64,000 nt of DNA from Glaciecola nitratireducens FR1064 (GCF_000226565.1 NC_016041.1:2914001-2978000); one strand, 5' to 3'; positions 27,938 through 37,264 are shown, numbered from the stretch's first letter. Notes: generated by a model not told the origin, from the letters alone. Made by a program: numbers and translations.

Positions 27938-29284
27938 TTAGCTAGCCATTAACGCTTCAATTTCGCTCACTGTCTTCGGAACTTTACTGGTCATAACATG
28001 ATTGCCGCCGACAGTGATAACAATGTCGTCTTCAATACGTATGCCGATACCTTTGAATTTATCGTCGACGTTGGCTGATACAGGAATGTAAATACCGGGT
28101 TCAACCGTCATTACCATGCCCGCTTCCAAGGGGCGGTCCGCATTGTTTATTTTATAAATGCCAACATCGTGCACGTCAAGACCAAGCCAGTGTCCCAAGC
28201 CATGCATAAAATATGAACGCCACGTTTCTTTTTCTATATTCTTCTCAATCGACCCGCTTAAAATACCCAGCTCGACTAGTCCTTCAACGATGACTCGAAC
28301 ACAGGCCTTCATCGCTTGTGAAATTGTATTGCCTGGTTTAAGTTGCTCCAATGCCGCCAGCTGTGAATCTAACACCAACTGATACAACACTTTCTGCACC
28401 GGACTGAATTTACCATTTACTGGAAACGTGCGGGTAATGTCGGCGGCGTAGCCTTCAAGCTCACATCCTGCATCAATTAGCACTAGGTCACCGGATGAGA
28501 GTTCATCGGCGTTCTCAGTGTAATGCAGAATACATGCGTTTTCGCCGCCCCCCACGATTGTACCGTAAGCAGGTGAGCGTGCGCTTTGCATTGCAAACTC
28601 GTGATGAATTTCAGCTTCGAGCTGATACTCGAACTTTGCTGGTTGGCAAAATCTCATTGCTCGGACATGCGCCATCGCTGAAATATCAGCTGCGCGCTGC
28701 ATCAGCATGATTTCAGCATCGGATTTCAACAAGCGCATAGCGTGCAGAAGCGACTGAATGTCGTGCATGTTTGAAGGAGCAACTTTACTCTGCTTCGGTG
28801 CATTTCGACATTCTGCGAGCGCGGCGCTAATAGTAGATTCGACAAGCGGGTCAGCATCAAACGAAAAATAAAGGTGTTTGTGGCCATCAATTATATCAAC
28901 TAATTCTTCATCAATGTCGTCCACATCGAAGGCTAAATCCGTACCTAACTTACTAGCGGCGTTATCCACCCCTAGACGTCTGCCGTGCCATATTTCCGCA
29001 TGCTCGTCAGTAGGTTGGACGAAGACGATAGATGACGTTTCTTTTTCGACCGCGGGTGATTCACCATTATATTTAAAGAACGCATTATTTGATAAAATTA
29101 GGAAAGCATTAGGTTCATTAAACCCAGTTAAGTACCAAAAATCACTGTTTTGGCGAAAAGGATATTCTGTATCATTACTACGCGTGACAAGTGAACTCGC
29201 GGCCACAATACAAATACTATTGGGCTCACATTGGGATAATAAACGTGCACGGCGCTGCTGAAACTCTGACAGAGATATTGTCAT
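27938..29284 (-). CDS. pepP: Xaa-Pro aminopeptidase (aminopeptidase P)
   Basis: The 448-residue M24 metallopeptidase removes an N-terminal residue preceding proline and uses two metal ions. The metal ligands are visible in LIDAGCELEGYAADITRTF (two Asp), HGLGHWLGLDVHDVG (His), VEPGIYIP (Glu) and IRIEDDIVI (Glu). The N-terminal domain (1-175) is of the aminopeptidase P type with RNSDFWYLTGF-like blocks. It is cytosolic and lies downstream of the ygfB homologue, as in other gammaproteobacteria. Confidence 0.95.
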   Translation of the reverse strand: MTISLSEFQQRRARLLSQCEPNSICIVAASSLVTRSNDTEYPFRQNSDFWYLTGFNEPNAFLILSNNAFFKYNGESPAVEKETSSIVFVQPTDEHAEIWHGRRLGVDNAASKLGTDLAFDVDDIDEELVDIIDGHKHLYFSFDADPLVESTISAALAECRNAPKQSKVAPSNMHDIQSLLHAMRLLKSDAEIMLMQRAADISAMAHVRAMRFCQPAKFEYQLEAEIHHEFAMQSARSPAYGTIVGGGENACILHYTENADELSSGDLVLIDAGCELEGYAADITRTFPVNGKFSPVQKVLYQLVLDSQLAALEQLKPGNTISQAMKACVRVIVEGLVELGILSGSIEKNIEKETWRSYFMHGLGHWLGLDVHDVGIYKINNADRPLEAGMVMTVEPGIYIPVSANVDDKFKGIGIRIEDDIVITVGGNHVMTSKVPKTVSEIEALMAS

Positions 29285-29397
29285 TTTTTGGCGATATTCC
29301 TTTACTAAATATTGCTAAATAGAAGTTGATAAGAGCAATCATGGACAAAAGATTTTATGCTTGCTCACTGATTGTTAGTTATATAGTGCTTATACGG

Positions 29398-29967
29398 TCA
29401 ATGTACCGAATTGGTCACATTATCTGATTCCAAGGGTGACTTGCCCAGTTCAGTAAAGCAGAGCATCGCTGTAATGCGAACGTATTCGATAACTTCAAAT
29501 AAGGCCTGCTCGGATTCTTCGTCATCATTCATTTCCTCGTCCATGCGCGCAATCTCGGTGAAGTCCTCAAGCCCCTCTTTCACGTCCGCAGAGCAAGCCG
29601 TTAAGTCTGCTTGATGCAAACCGAAGCCTAGCAGAAAGCCTTGTACCCATTGCAGCAAAGCAGTGCCACGATCGTTAATTGGCGACGCGTCATCCGGAAG
29701 ACAGAGCGTAAGCGCAAATTCAGGGTCAACATATTGCTGACAAATTTCGTTAAATAAAGCCACTATTTGCGTTTTTGCTTTACCACTAAAGCCATCGCCT
29801 TGATTGATGACGTCACTTAAGGCTTCAATCCAAGATTGATCATCAGCAGTCATTCCGCCCGCTAACATGCCGCATAAAATTCCTTGCACTTCAGCTGCAT
29901 CAACAATGATGTTTTCTTGTGAGAGCATGGTAGAAAAACTTTCGTAATTTGTAGTGGTTTTTGACAC
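29398..29967 (-). CDS. ygfB: YgfB/YecA-like UPF0149 family protein
   Basis: The 189-residue acidic protein has the family core AEVQGILCGMLAGG near residue 25-40, LLQWVQGFLLGFGL and MDEEMNDDEESEQALFEVIEYVR. It lacks the C-terminal SEC-C zinc motif of the longer YecA proteins. The biochemical role is not established here; YgfB in Pseudomonas has been linked to regulation of a peptidoglycan amidase. It is directly upstream of pepP, its usual neighbour. Confidence 0.85.
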   Translation of the reverse strand: MSKTTTNYESFSTMLSQENIIVDAAEVQGILCGMLAGGMTADDQSWIEALSDVINQGDGFSGKAKTQIVALFNEICQQYVDPEFALTLCLPDDASPINDRGTALLQWVQGFLLGFGLHQADLTACSADVKEGLEDFTEIARMDEEMNDDEESEQALFEVIEYVRITAMLCFTELGKSPLESDNVTNSVH

Positions 29968-30484
29968 GAATATATCCTTTCATCAATAAGCCTCTATCGT
30001 ACCAAATAGGCAATCAAAGTGGAATGATCGTCGACTTTTTAGACTTTTGCTTTGATAGGAGTGATAGACAAAAAAACCATCTAAAACGATGGCTTGAATT
30101 CAACATGGTATGACACAGTCAAGACAGTAAATGCAGCTTGTGAGGCTAATGCCAAGCCTGCCTGCTAGACGAGCACAATTAATTTTAAGATTACGTTTTC
30201 ATAGTACTTATTTCCAAGATTGTCGTTGGACAAAAATTTAACAACCAAAGTCTATAGGTAGGGTGAGCTAACCGCGTATAAAATATAATGAGTTCTTCTG
30301 ATAAGCACCTGTTGCATTAAAAGTTTAAAAACAACAAATTCAACAACTTAGCTAAAGAAAGACTTTACAATAAATCATTATACGAATAAGGTTGACGGCA
30401 AATTGTTTGGTTTTCAAGCACTTGTAAATCTGCAGCTACACCAAACTGTTCTGAGAAACACTTCATTCACGCCGTAGTTTCATG
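29968..30484. other. Intergenic stretch between ygfB and 6S RNA; no zapA seen
   Basis: This 517-bp AT-rich interval holds no frame long enough for ZapA (about 100 codons), which occupies this place in Escherichia coli. The only structure noted is a short hairpin at 30077-30092. Promoters for ygfB (minus) and for 6S RNA (plus) must be here. Confidence 0.6.
30070..30092 (-). terminator. Weak terminator-like hairpin upstream of ygfB
   Basis: A 5-bp stem (CCATC 30077-30081, GATGG 30088-30092) is followed on the minus strand by seven T. There is no identified minus-strand gene to its right, so it may be a relic or an attenuator. Confidence 0.3.
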
Positions 30485-30665
30485 TAGTATCTAGACACCT
30501 AGCGAAATTCGCAGGGTCCAATGCTTCCTGGAATGTTTGCGAGTGCATTTCATGTTCCTGGCCGATGCTTAAAACTTCGGAAGTTGACACTATTACTATT
30601 GTGTAAGCTCGACCCGTATCGAGAAACCTGCGGTAATGTAGATACCTCCACCGTGTCCTTATCGG
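30485..30665 (+). ncRNA. ssrS: 6S RNA
   Basis: No protein gene fits here, but the sequence has the marks of gammaproteobacterial 6S RNA, which binds sigma-70 RNA polymerase as an open-promoter mimic in stationary phase. GTATCTA (30487-30493) pairs with TAGATAC (30639-30645) as the closing stem. CGCAGG next to it pairs with CCTGCG in the 3' arm. The 3' half has GCTTAAAACTTCGG followed by GACAC, as in the Escherichia coli RNA. Gene order agrees: 6S RNA normally lies between the ygfB/zapA side and fau. The ends are approximate (about 5-10 nt). The two short frames across this region are chance. Confidence 0.8.
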
Positions 30666-30801
30666 CACACGGACGAAAAGTGTACGGCGACATTTTGGGA
30701 AGCACCATATTGTATTCAACATTTTATTCTACAATGTCTTGCTTTTACTCAGCCTAGAAACTGAGGCGCATAACTCCAAGGCATAACCACAAGGCATAAC
30801 C

Positions 30802-31695
30802 ATGGCGGTTTTTAACTTTGGGTCAATCAATATTGACCACGTGTATTCTGTTCCCCACTTCGTACAACCAGGCGAAACTCTCTCATCAAGCAGTTACCAA
30901 TCAATCTTGGGCGGCAAGGGCGCGAACCAATCGGTTGCATTGGCTAAAGCAAATAACAACGTTTTTCACGTTGGGGCTATCGGCAGCTCGGACAGCGGCT
31001 TCATCGAACAAATGAAAGAAGCGGGTGTAAACTGTGAGTTTATTCGCGAAATGAGTGATGTTGCCTCTGGCCATGCCATTATTCAAGTTACCCCTGATGC
31101 GGAAAACAACATTATTTTATTCGGTGGTGCTAACCAATGTATTAGCGATGACCATATCGCTAGCGCATTAGCCACTGCCAAGCCAAACGATTGGGTGTTA
31201 CTGCAAAACGAAACCAACGCCATTGATAAAATCATCACAGAAGCGCACAAGCGACAGTTGCACATTGCCTTTAATCCAGCGCCAATGACTGAATCGGTTA
31301 AACAACTACCATTGGACAAACTAACGCTGCTAGTAGTAAACGAGGTTGAAGCCGAACAACTCACTGGTGAAAATGACGTCGAAGCAATTAAACGCTCACT
31401 AAAATCAAATTATCCAAACACCAAGGTCCTGCTCACATTAGGCAAAGCTGGCGTGTGGTTCTTTGAAGCCGATAACGAAGAATTCTGTGCGGCATTCAAA
31501 GTCAAAGCCGTCGATACCACAGCAGCGGGTGACACCTTCATTGGCTTTTTTCTAGCTGCCTATCAAGCAAACAAAAGCATCGCTGAAGCCTTAAAATATG
31601 CCTGTGCGGCGTCGGCATTAGCAGTAATGAAAGCAGGCGCTGCGCCCTCCATTCCAAGCGTTGACGAAGTCATTGCTTTTTTACAAACACAATAG
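30802..31695 (+). CDS. rbsK: Ribokinase (PfkB family)
   Basis: The 297-residue cytosolic kinase makes ribose 5-phosphate from ribose and ATP. The N-terminal substrate region has FGSINIDHVYSVPHFVQPGE and LGGKGANQSVALAK. The C-terminal PfkB signature DTTAAGDTFIGFFLAAYQ contains the catalytic Asp and the anion hole. It lies upstream of a nucleoside hydrolase gene on the same strand, so its ribose probably comes from nucleosides. In most relatives fau, not this gene, follows 6S RNA directly. Confidence 0.9.
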   Translation: MAVFNFGSINIDHVYSVPHFVQPGETLSSSSYQSILGGKGANQSVALAKANNNVFHVGAIGSSDSGFIEQMKEAGVNCEFIREMSDVASGHAIIQVTPDAENNIILFGGANQCISDDHIASALATAKPNDWVLLQNETNAIDKIITEAHKRQLHIAFNPAPMTESVKQLPLDKLTLLVVNEVEAEQLTGENDVEAIKRSLKSNYPNTKVLLTLGKAGVWFFEADNEEFCAAFKVKAVDTTAAGDTFIGFFLAAYQANKSIAEALKYACAASALAVMKAGAAPSIPSVDEVIAFLQTQ

Positions 31696-31819
31696 GTATT
31701 CTTCACTACCGGTTGGCACTATTTACATTAATAAACAGTTACAATAATAAACATTTAAAATAATAAAAAGAGCTTATTTGCTGTGAGCAAATATTCATAA
31801 AATGAGAAACGAGACAACT

Positions 31820-32761
31820 ATGACACACAAAATTATATTAGACACGGATCCGGGCATTGACGATGCAATGGCGATATTTTTTGCTTTCCAGTCACCCGAA
31901 ATAGAAGTACTCGGTCTAACCACTGTTTTTGGCAATGTGCCTGTATCGATGGCTGCGCAAAACGGACTTAGTCTTTGCGAACTGGCCGAAGTAGATATTC
32001 CTGTGTGCAAAGGCGTAGCAATGCCATGGGTAGGACCTGAATCGAAGTACGCTCATTTTGTGCACGGTGACGATGGTTTTGGCAATATTAATCACCCTGC
32101 TCCAGTAGGTAAAATCGACCCGCGTAGTTCAGCTGAATTTATCGTCGAGATGGCGCGTAAATATCCAAGTGAAATCACGATTGTTGCTGTTGGACCTTTA
32201 GGTAATTTAGCCTTAGCCCTGCGCTTAGAACCAAATTTACCGAAACTCATAAAAAGTGTGAATATAATGGGTGGCGCTGCTTTTGTTGCGGGTAATGTAA
32301 CGCCTGTCGCTGAAGCAAATATCTGGAACGATGCTTTTGCTGCGGAAATTGTTTTAGCTGCTGATTGGGAAGTCAATATGTTTGGTTTAGACGTTACTTA
32401 CGACCTCCCCTTCCAACCAGATTTTACGAGTATATTGGCCGAAAAGAATCCAACACTCGGTGGGTTTGTAAAAAAAGCAGCCGAGTTCTATACCGAGTTC
32501 TACTCAAAGGGTAAAGAAACGGAACAATGCTATTTTCACGATGCATTTCCATTAGCGTATATGATTGATCCTTCTTTATTTGAGATGACTGCAGGCAACG
32601 TTCGCGTTTCTACTGATAAGTTGAACCAAGGACAAACAAGCTTTGCACCCTACGGAACGACTGCTAGTCCTGATTGGCTCGAAGCATCAAGCGTCAACTT
32701 TGCCACAAAAGTTGATCATCCTCGCCTCACAGAACTATTCATTAATCGTTACGCTCTGTAG
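31820..32761 (+). CDS. Nucleoside hydrolase
   Basis: The 313-residue enzyme splits ribonucleosides into base and ribose. The N-terminal calcium-binding motif is ILDTDPGIDDAMAI; further family blocks are VGPLGNLALAL, IMGGAAFVAGN and ANIWNDAFAA, plus FHDAFPLAYM with the Asp-containing C-terminal motif. It belongs to the RihA/RihB/IunH family; pyrimidine or purine preference cannot be read off. ATG 31820 is used, with GAG upstream; an ATG at 31802 is the alternative. A small hairpin (ATTTGC with GCAAAT) precedes the gene. Ribokinase is immediately upstream. Confidence 0.92.
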   Translation: MTHKIILDTDPGIDDAMAIFFAFQSPEIEVLGLTTVFGNVPVSMAAQNGLSLCELAEVDIPVCKGVAMPWVGPESKYAHFVHGDDGFGNINHPAPVGKIDPRSSAEFIVEMARKYPSEITIVAVGPLGNLALALRLEPNLPKLIKSVNIMGGAAFVAGNVTPVAEANIWNDAFAAEIVLAADWEVNMFGLDVTYDLPFQPDFTSILAEKNPTLGGFVKKAAEFYTEFYSKGKETEQCYFHDAFPLAYMIDPSLFEMTAGNVRVSTDKLNQGQTSFAPYGTTASPDWLEASSVNFATKVDHPRLTELFINRYAL

Positions 32762-32797
32762 AGGAGTGTTTCAATCTTAGCTAGTACACCGAGTGAT

Positions 32798-33418
32798 ATG
32801 GCCGCTGCAGCGATGAATATGCAAACCCAAAGCGCTAAAATACGAAAAGACCTACGCCAGACCTTCCGTAATAAACGTCTGGCGCTTTCAACAGCTCAGC
32901 AAATGAAAGCTGGCAAACAACTCGTTAAGCAATTTCAAGAGCATGCAGTTTTTCAAAATGCACAAAACGTGGCGTTATATCTCTCATTCAATGGCGAAAT
33001 TAATACCCAAGCCCTAATTGATCATTTGTGGTCACTAAAGCGCAACGTATTCGTTCCTATTTTGCACCCTTTTTGCAAAGGCCAGCTGTTGTTTCAGGCG
33101 TACACGCCAAACACGAAAATGCGTCACAACCAGCTTGGTATTTTAGAGCCTGTGCTGGACGTTCGCTATGTTTGTCCTTTAGAAAATCTACAACTAATAT
33201 TAACGCCATTGGTCGCATTCGACACAAGTGGAAATAGACTGGGAATGGGCGGAGGCTTTTACGATCGCACCTTAGTGGCCTTGCAGAATAAGAAACACCA
33301 AGCAACTGTCGCTGGACTCGCTCATGAACTGCAACTAACGTCAACTTTACCCACTGAAACTTGGGATATTCCGCTGCCTTATATACTCACATCAAGTAAA
33401 CTTTATTCTTTTTCGTAA
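32798..33418 (+). CDS. fau: 5-formyltetrahydrofolate cyclo-ligase
   Basis: The 206-residue enzyme converts 5-formyl-THF to 5,10-methenyl-THF with ATP, recycling a folate dead end. The C-terminal signature LGMGGGFYDRTLV is the ATP-binding and catalytic motif; the N-terminal KIRKDLRQTFRNKRLAL is also typical. The first ATG is used; one at 32813 is possible and closer to the usual length. It starts 36 bp after the nucleoside hydrolase gene and precedes rpiA and serA. In Escherichia coli it is co-transcribed with 6S RNA; here two genes lie between them. Confidence 0.9.
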   Translation: MAAAAMNMQTQSAKIRKDLRQTFRNKRLALSTAQQMKAGKQLVKQFQEHAVFQNAQNVALYLSFNGEINTQALIDHLWSLKRNVFVPILHPFCKGQLLFQAYTPNTKMRHNQLGILEPVLDVRYVCPLENLQLILTPLVAFDTSGNRLGMGGGFYDRTLVALQNKKHQATVAGLAHELQLTSTLPTETWDIPLPYILTSSKLYSFS

Positions 33419-33526
33419 ACTCTTTGTATTCGAGAAGGTTTAAGACTAAATTCAACGCAAGCAACCTAGCTTTATTATTTAGCTGCAACTCATTACGGTT
33501 GCAATGACAACACGAGGATATTGAAA

Positions 33527-34180
33527 ATGGACCAAAATCAGAAGAAAAAAGCAGCCGCTGAAGCTGCACTTGCCTTTGTGCAGCCTGATACCATTGTTGG
33601 AGTTGGAACAGGCTCTACCGTTAACTTTTTTATTGATGCACTTGCTAGCAAAAAGAATGATATTGCTGGTGCAGTCTCCAGCTCAGATGCCTCTACACAA
33701 AGATTGAAAAAACTCGGTATAGAGGTCTTTGATTTGAACTCAGTAGACGACCTTGACATTTATGTCGATGGTGCAGATGAAATTACAGAACATAAGCATA
33801 TGATTAAAGGCGGCGGGGCTGCATTAACGCGTGAAAAAATTGTTGCTGCAGTGGCGAAAACCTTTATTTGTATCATTGACGACACCAAGCATGTTCCAAT
33901 ATTAGGGCGCTTCCCTCTTCCGGTTGAAGTGATACCCATGGCTCGCTCTTATGTTGCCCGAGAAATTGTAAAATTAGGCGGCGATCCAGCCTATCGTCAG
34001 GGTGTTGTAACCGACAACGGCAATATCATTCTTGACGTGCATAACTTAGAAATTTTAAACCCAGTTGAACTAGAGAATCAGTTAAACAACATCGTGGGTG
34101 TTGTGACTAATGGGCTATTCGCTGACCGCTGCGCCGACATTGTTCTCACAGGAACAGAACAAGGCGTTGTAAAGAGTTAG
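33527..34180 (+). CDS. rpiA: Ribose-5-phosphate isomerase A
   Basis: The 217-residue enzyme interconverts ribose 5-phosphate and ribulose 5-phosphate. Family motifs are [22 protein letters not shown] with the catalytic residues, and [17 protein letters not shown] 33527 is chosen because AGGA lies about 10 nt upstream; the frame also has a TTG at 33521. It lies between fau and serA. Confidence 0.96.
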   Translation: MDQNQKKKAAAEAALAFVQPDTIVGVGTGSTVNFFIDALASKKNDIAGAVSSSDASTQRLKKLGIEVFDLNSVDDLDIYVDGADEITEHKHMIKGGGAALTREKIVAAVAKTFICIIDDTKHVPILGRFPLPVEVIPMARSYVAREIVKLGGDPAYRQGVVTDNGNIILDVHNLEILNPVELENQLNNIVGVVTNGLFADRCADIVLTGTEQGVVKS

Positions 34181-34296
34181 CAGTGCGTGAATAAAAACTG
34201 TGCAGTTTGGTTTTAATTTGCTATATTGCTGCACTGCATCCAACAGACGTCTAGATGTCTGAGTAAATTCATATTACGTGTTAAGGTTTTCGTTCA

Positions 34297-35526
34297 ATGA
34301 CTAAAGTGTCGCTTCCCAAAGAAAAAATCAAAATCCTTTTGCTTGAGGGTTTACATCCCAGTACCGTTGAAACTTTAAAGGCCAATGGGTACACCAACAT
34401 CGAAACCTTGAAAACTTCGCTTCCCGAAGATGAGCTTATTAAGAAAATCAAAAATGTTCACTTCATTGGGATTCGCTCAAGAACCCAGCTTAACGAGAAA
34501 GTGATTGCCGCAGCGAAAAAATTAGTTGCAGTAGGCTGTTTCTGTATCGGTACAAACCAAGTTGATTTAAAGGCAACTTTAATACGTGGCATCCCCGTAT
34601 TTAATGCACCGTTTTCAAATACCCGCTCGGTTGCTGAATTGGTATTAGGCCAAATAATTATTTTGTTACGAGGTATCCCAGCTAAAAATGCCAAAGCGCA
34701 CAGAGGTGAATGGGATAAGTCTGCCGTTGGTTCTTTTGAAGCGCGAGGCAAAACCTTAGGCATCATTGGCTACGGTCACATTGGCACTCAGTTGAGTATT
34801 CTCGCAGAACACTTAGGCATGCGCGTTCAGTTTTACGACATTGAAGATAAGCTAGTGTTAGGCAACTCAATTCAACTTAAGTCGCTGAAACAACTGTTGA
34901 ATACTTCTGACATTGTTACGCTACACGTTCCAGAAACAGCACACACTCAAAATATGATTGGCGCAAAAGAACTGTCGCAAATGAAACAGGGTTCTATTTT
35001 AATCAATGCTGCACGCGGAACCATCATTGATATTGACGCCTTAGTCGATGCACTTGAATCGGGCAAGTTAAATGGTGCGGCTATTGACGTATTCCCTATC
35101 GAACCCAAATCAAACAGTGAAGAGTTTGAGTCACCGCTGCGTGCTTTTGACAACGTCATATTAACGCCTCATGTTGGCGGAAGCACACAAGAAGCACAAG
35201 AAAATATTGGGATTGAAGTGGCCGGAAAGTTAGCGAAGTACAGTGACAACGGTTCAACCCTATCCGCCGTCAACTTCCCTGAAGTGTCTTTGCCATCGCA
35301 TATCAATCGCTCTCGCTTATTGCATATACACGCTAACCGTCCTGGTGTGATGACTCAAATTAACCAAGCCTTTGCTGATCAAAATATCAACATCGCTGCT
35401 CAGTATTTGCAAACCGTCGAAGAAGTTGGTTACGTTGTCATCGACGTTGAAGCAGACAGAGCCGACGATGCTTTCGCACAATTGGAAGCTATTGAAGGGA
35501 CGATAAAAACACGTCTCCTGCATTAA
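34297..35526 (+). CDS. serA: D-3-phosphoglycerate dehydrogenase
   Basis: The 409-residue NAD-dependent enzyme catalyses the first step of serine synthesis. The nucleotide-binding motif is IGYGHIGTQLSILAEHLG; the active-site His is His292 in LTPHVGGSTQEAQ; VGCFCIGTNQVDL is characteristic. The C-terminal ACT domain (about 335-409, HANRPGVMTQINQ) is the serine feedback site. An imperfect palindrome (34244-34261) lies between rpiA and serA and could be regulatory. Serine made here feeds glycine and one-carbon pools handled by GcvTHP and Fau. Confidence 0.97.
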   Translation: MTKVSLPKEKIKILLLEGLHPSTVETLKANGYTNIETLKTSLPEDELIKKIKNVHFIGIRSRTQLNEKVIAAAKKLVAVGCFCIGTNQVDLKATLIRGIPVFNAPFSNTRSVAELVLGQIIILLRGIPAKNAKAHRGEWDKSAVGSFEARGKTLGIIGYGHIGTQLSILAEHLGMRVQFYDIEDKLVLGNSIQLKSLKQLLNTSDIVTLHVPETAHTQNMIGAKELSQMKQGSILINAARGTIIDIDALVDALESGKLNGAAIDVFPIEPKSNSEEFESPLRAFDNVILTPHVGGSTQEAQENIGIEVAGKLAKYSDNGSTLSAVNFPEVSLPSHINRSRLLHIHANRPGVMTQINQAFADQNINIAAQYLQTVEEVGYVVIDVEADRADDAFAQLEAIEGTIKTRLLH

Positions 35527-35535
35527 AGTCCATAT

Positions 35536-35736
35536 ATGACAAACCGTGCCGAAGTTAGCTCCCCATGCATTAGAAACTGCTGTCTTGACTTGCAAGACAT
35601 TTGCGTGGGGTGCAAACGATCGATAGACGAGATATTAGCCTGGGGCAACGCAAATAGCGCAGAGCGCTTGATCATCCTTGAGCAAGCCGAAAAACGGCGA
35701 AGCGGTCAATCACAAAGTCATCAACAGAATAGTTGA
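35536..35736 (+). CDS. DUF1289 small cysteine-rich protein
   Basis: The 66-residue protein has a four-Cys pattern C-x3-C-x7-C-x2-C (PCIRNC then ICVGCKRSIDEILAW), the DUF1289 signature. The cysteines suggest a zinc or iron-sulfur site; the function is unknown. It starts 9 bp after serA and is probably co-transcribed with it. A second DUF1289 gene lies at 39194-39445. Confidence 0.85.
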   Translation: MTNRAEVSSPCIRNCCLDLQDICVGCKRSIDEILAWGNANSAERLIILEQAEKRRSGQSQSHQQNS

Positions 35737-35784
35737 AAGCAAGAGCGCTAGTAGTCGTTGTGAGTCATTCAATCGACTCGAATG

Positions 35785-36270
35785 TTAAACAACATTCATA
35801 ATTAAGTAATGCTTTTTATACTGAGCGCTTCCAAACTCAAACTCATCATCAACGAACTTTCCCAATAACTTTTTACCTAATGGGGATGATTGCGTAATCA
35901 CTACGATGGTTTGCTCTTCGAATATAAATTTGAGGCCGCCCGACACTGGTGCTAAAAATAGCAACAATGGTTTTTTTTCTTGGTCTATCAAGCTAAGCAA
36001 GGCACCAACTGCAATAGCATCACTTTGCGAGAAATCCACGGGACCCAGCTTTTTAATCGCATCCAAATCAGCACGACATTCTGATGCGCGTTTAGCTTGT
36101 CCCTCTGCTAAATAGGCGGCTTCTAACGCCAGTGTGTCATATTTATTTTCTGCAATATTAGCTTTATCGGTTGCCGTTGAATGCGCTCTCTTTGCTGCCG
36201 TCAATGCTGTTTGATAGTTTGCTTCTAGTTCGCATATCAAGTGCTCTATTAACTTGTTTTTGTAAGACAT
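35785..36270 (-). CDS. GreA/GreB-like protein (transcript cleavage factor family paralogue)
   Basis: The 161-residue protein has an N-terminal helical hairpin (about 5-75) with acidic residues Asp45 and Glu50 near the expected tip. A C-terminal domain with the Gre hallmark SPLGKKLLGK (129-138) follows. GreA and GreB bind the RNA polymerase secondary channel and use tip acids to stimulate RNA cleavage. The N-terminal hairpin and linker differ from classical GreA. Such short Gre-like proteins occur in Alteromonadales and are sometimes mislabelled as 3-oxoacyl-ACP synthases. A role at the polymerase secondary channel is inferred, not shown. The gene stands alone. Confidence 0.7.
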   Translation of the reverse strand: MSYKNKLIEHLICELEANYQTALTAAKRAHSTATDKANIAENKYDTLALEAAYLAEGQAKRASECRADLDAIKKLGPVDFSQSDAIAVGALLSLIDQEKKPLLLFLAPVSGGLKFIFEEQTIVVITQSSPLGKKLLGKFVDDEFEFGSAQYKKHYLIMNVV

Positions 36271-36453
36271 AGGTTTCCATGATCAAGCTTGCTCTTCAAA
36301 CTGAGTGAGTCCAAAAGCTCGTGCTTTTTTTTTGGATGATACTTGATAAAAGCCAAAGATGCCGACTTATCAACACGCAATGAATCGCAGTTAAGAAATG
36401 AAGTTGGCTAAGAATATAGCAAAATAGAAGATTCGATTAATAAGAAAAACTAA

Positions 36454-36490
36454 AAAGCTCCGTTTTCAACATGACTGAAAACGGAGCTTT
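36454..36490 (-). terminator. Terminator of DUF481 gene A
   Basis: A 14-bp stem (AAAGCTCCGTTTTC 36454-36467 with 36477-36490) and 9-nt loop lie 21 bp past the stop codon at 36512. A and T tracts on both sides would also allow action on the plus strand. Confidence 0.85.
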
Positions 36491-36511
36491 GTTTTTTTAT
36501 TAACTTTGCGT

Positions 36512-37264
36512 TTAGAAGAACGTGTAAACCAAGTTAACTGATGTTTCAGTATCTAAGTTGTCACGCTCGCCGGTCACGTCTGAGTTGTGGTCAAATTTGA
36601 TCGCAACTTTCATTGACAAACCACCAGCAATTTTAGCGCTGACGGCACTTTCTGCACGAGATTTTGTATTTTCTTCACCGATTTCTGTCGAAAACGATTG
36701 AGTGAATTTTGCTGTTTCTGAAATCGTGTATGCATAAGCAAAGGCACCACGAACAAGAAAACCATTTTCTGATTCAGTGGTTACATTGCCAGCAGTATCT
36801 GTCACGAATCGGTCCGCAAATGAGTAACCAGGACCAATACTGTATTGGAAGCTACTTGTCTCATCGGCCCAAAGCTTTTGGTTCCAACCCGCTGCAATTG
36901 TTGCTTGATAATCAAACTCACTAAAACGGTCATCTTCGTATGAAGCAAAACCAAATAAGCGGTGATCAGGATTTTCTAACTTATAGTTAGCTTGGCCAGA
37001 CGCAAACTTCTTGTCAGCTGACGTTGTATCAACACCATCAACGGTATCTTTTTTATACAATGCTTTGAAAGTAAATACATTGCTCCACTGCTCAAGCTCT
37101 TGAGTTGCATTTAACGCTGCATTTGCTGACGTGGTCTCAGTATTACCAGAAGTGAAAATGAAACCAAGCTCACCGTCCATTGTAAATTCTTTTTCTTCTT
37201 CTGCCTGCGCACCAGACGCAAATAGACCTAAGGCAATGACTGCCGATATAGTTGAAAGTTTCAT
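36512..37264 (-). CDS. DUF481 (YdiY-like) outer-membrane protein A
   Basis: The 250-residue protein has a signal peptide ending AQA and a C-terminal aromatic ending (VNLVYTFF) typical of outer-membrane beta-barrels inserted by the Bam complex. Characteristic DUF481 blocks are ELGFIFTSGNTETTSANAAL, RLFGFASYEDDRFSEFDYQ and YSIGPGYSFADR. The ATG at 37264 (MKLST) has GGAAAA just upstream; the ATG at 37276 is an alternative. Function unknown; it may be a small channel or salt-induced barrel. It follows a second DUF481 gene with about 40% visible identity. Confidence 0.85.
   Translation of the reverse strand: MKLSTISAVIALGLFASGAQAEEEKEFTMDGELGFIFTSGNTETTSANAALNATQELEQWSNVFTFKALYKKDTVDGVDTTSADKKFASGQANYKLENPDHRLFGFASYEDDRFSEFDYQATIAAGWNQKLWADETSSFQYSIGPGYSFADRFVTDTAGNVTTESENGFLVRGAFAYAYTISETAKFTQSFSTEIGEENTKSRAESAVSAKIAGGLSMKVAIKFDHNSDVTGERDNLDTETSVNLVYTFF

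Noticed and set aside
30480-30757. Two overlapping frames of about 80 codons on opposite strands
   Set aside because: They cover the 6S RNA gene, whose pairing and 3' sequence explain the region better.
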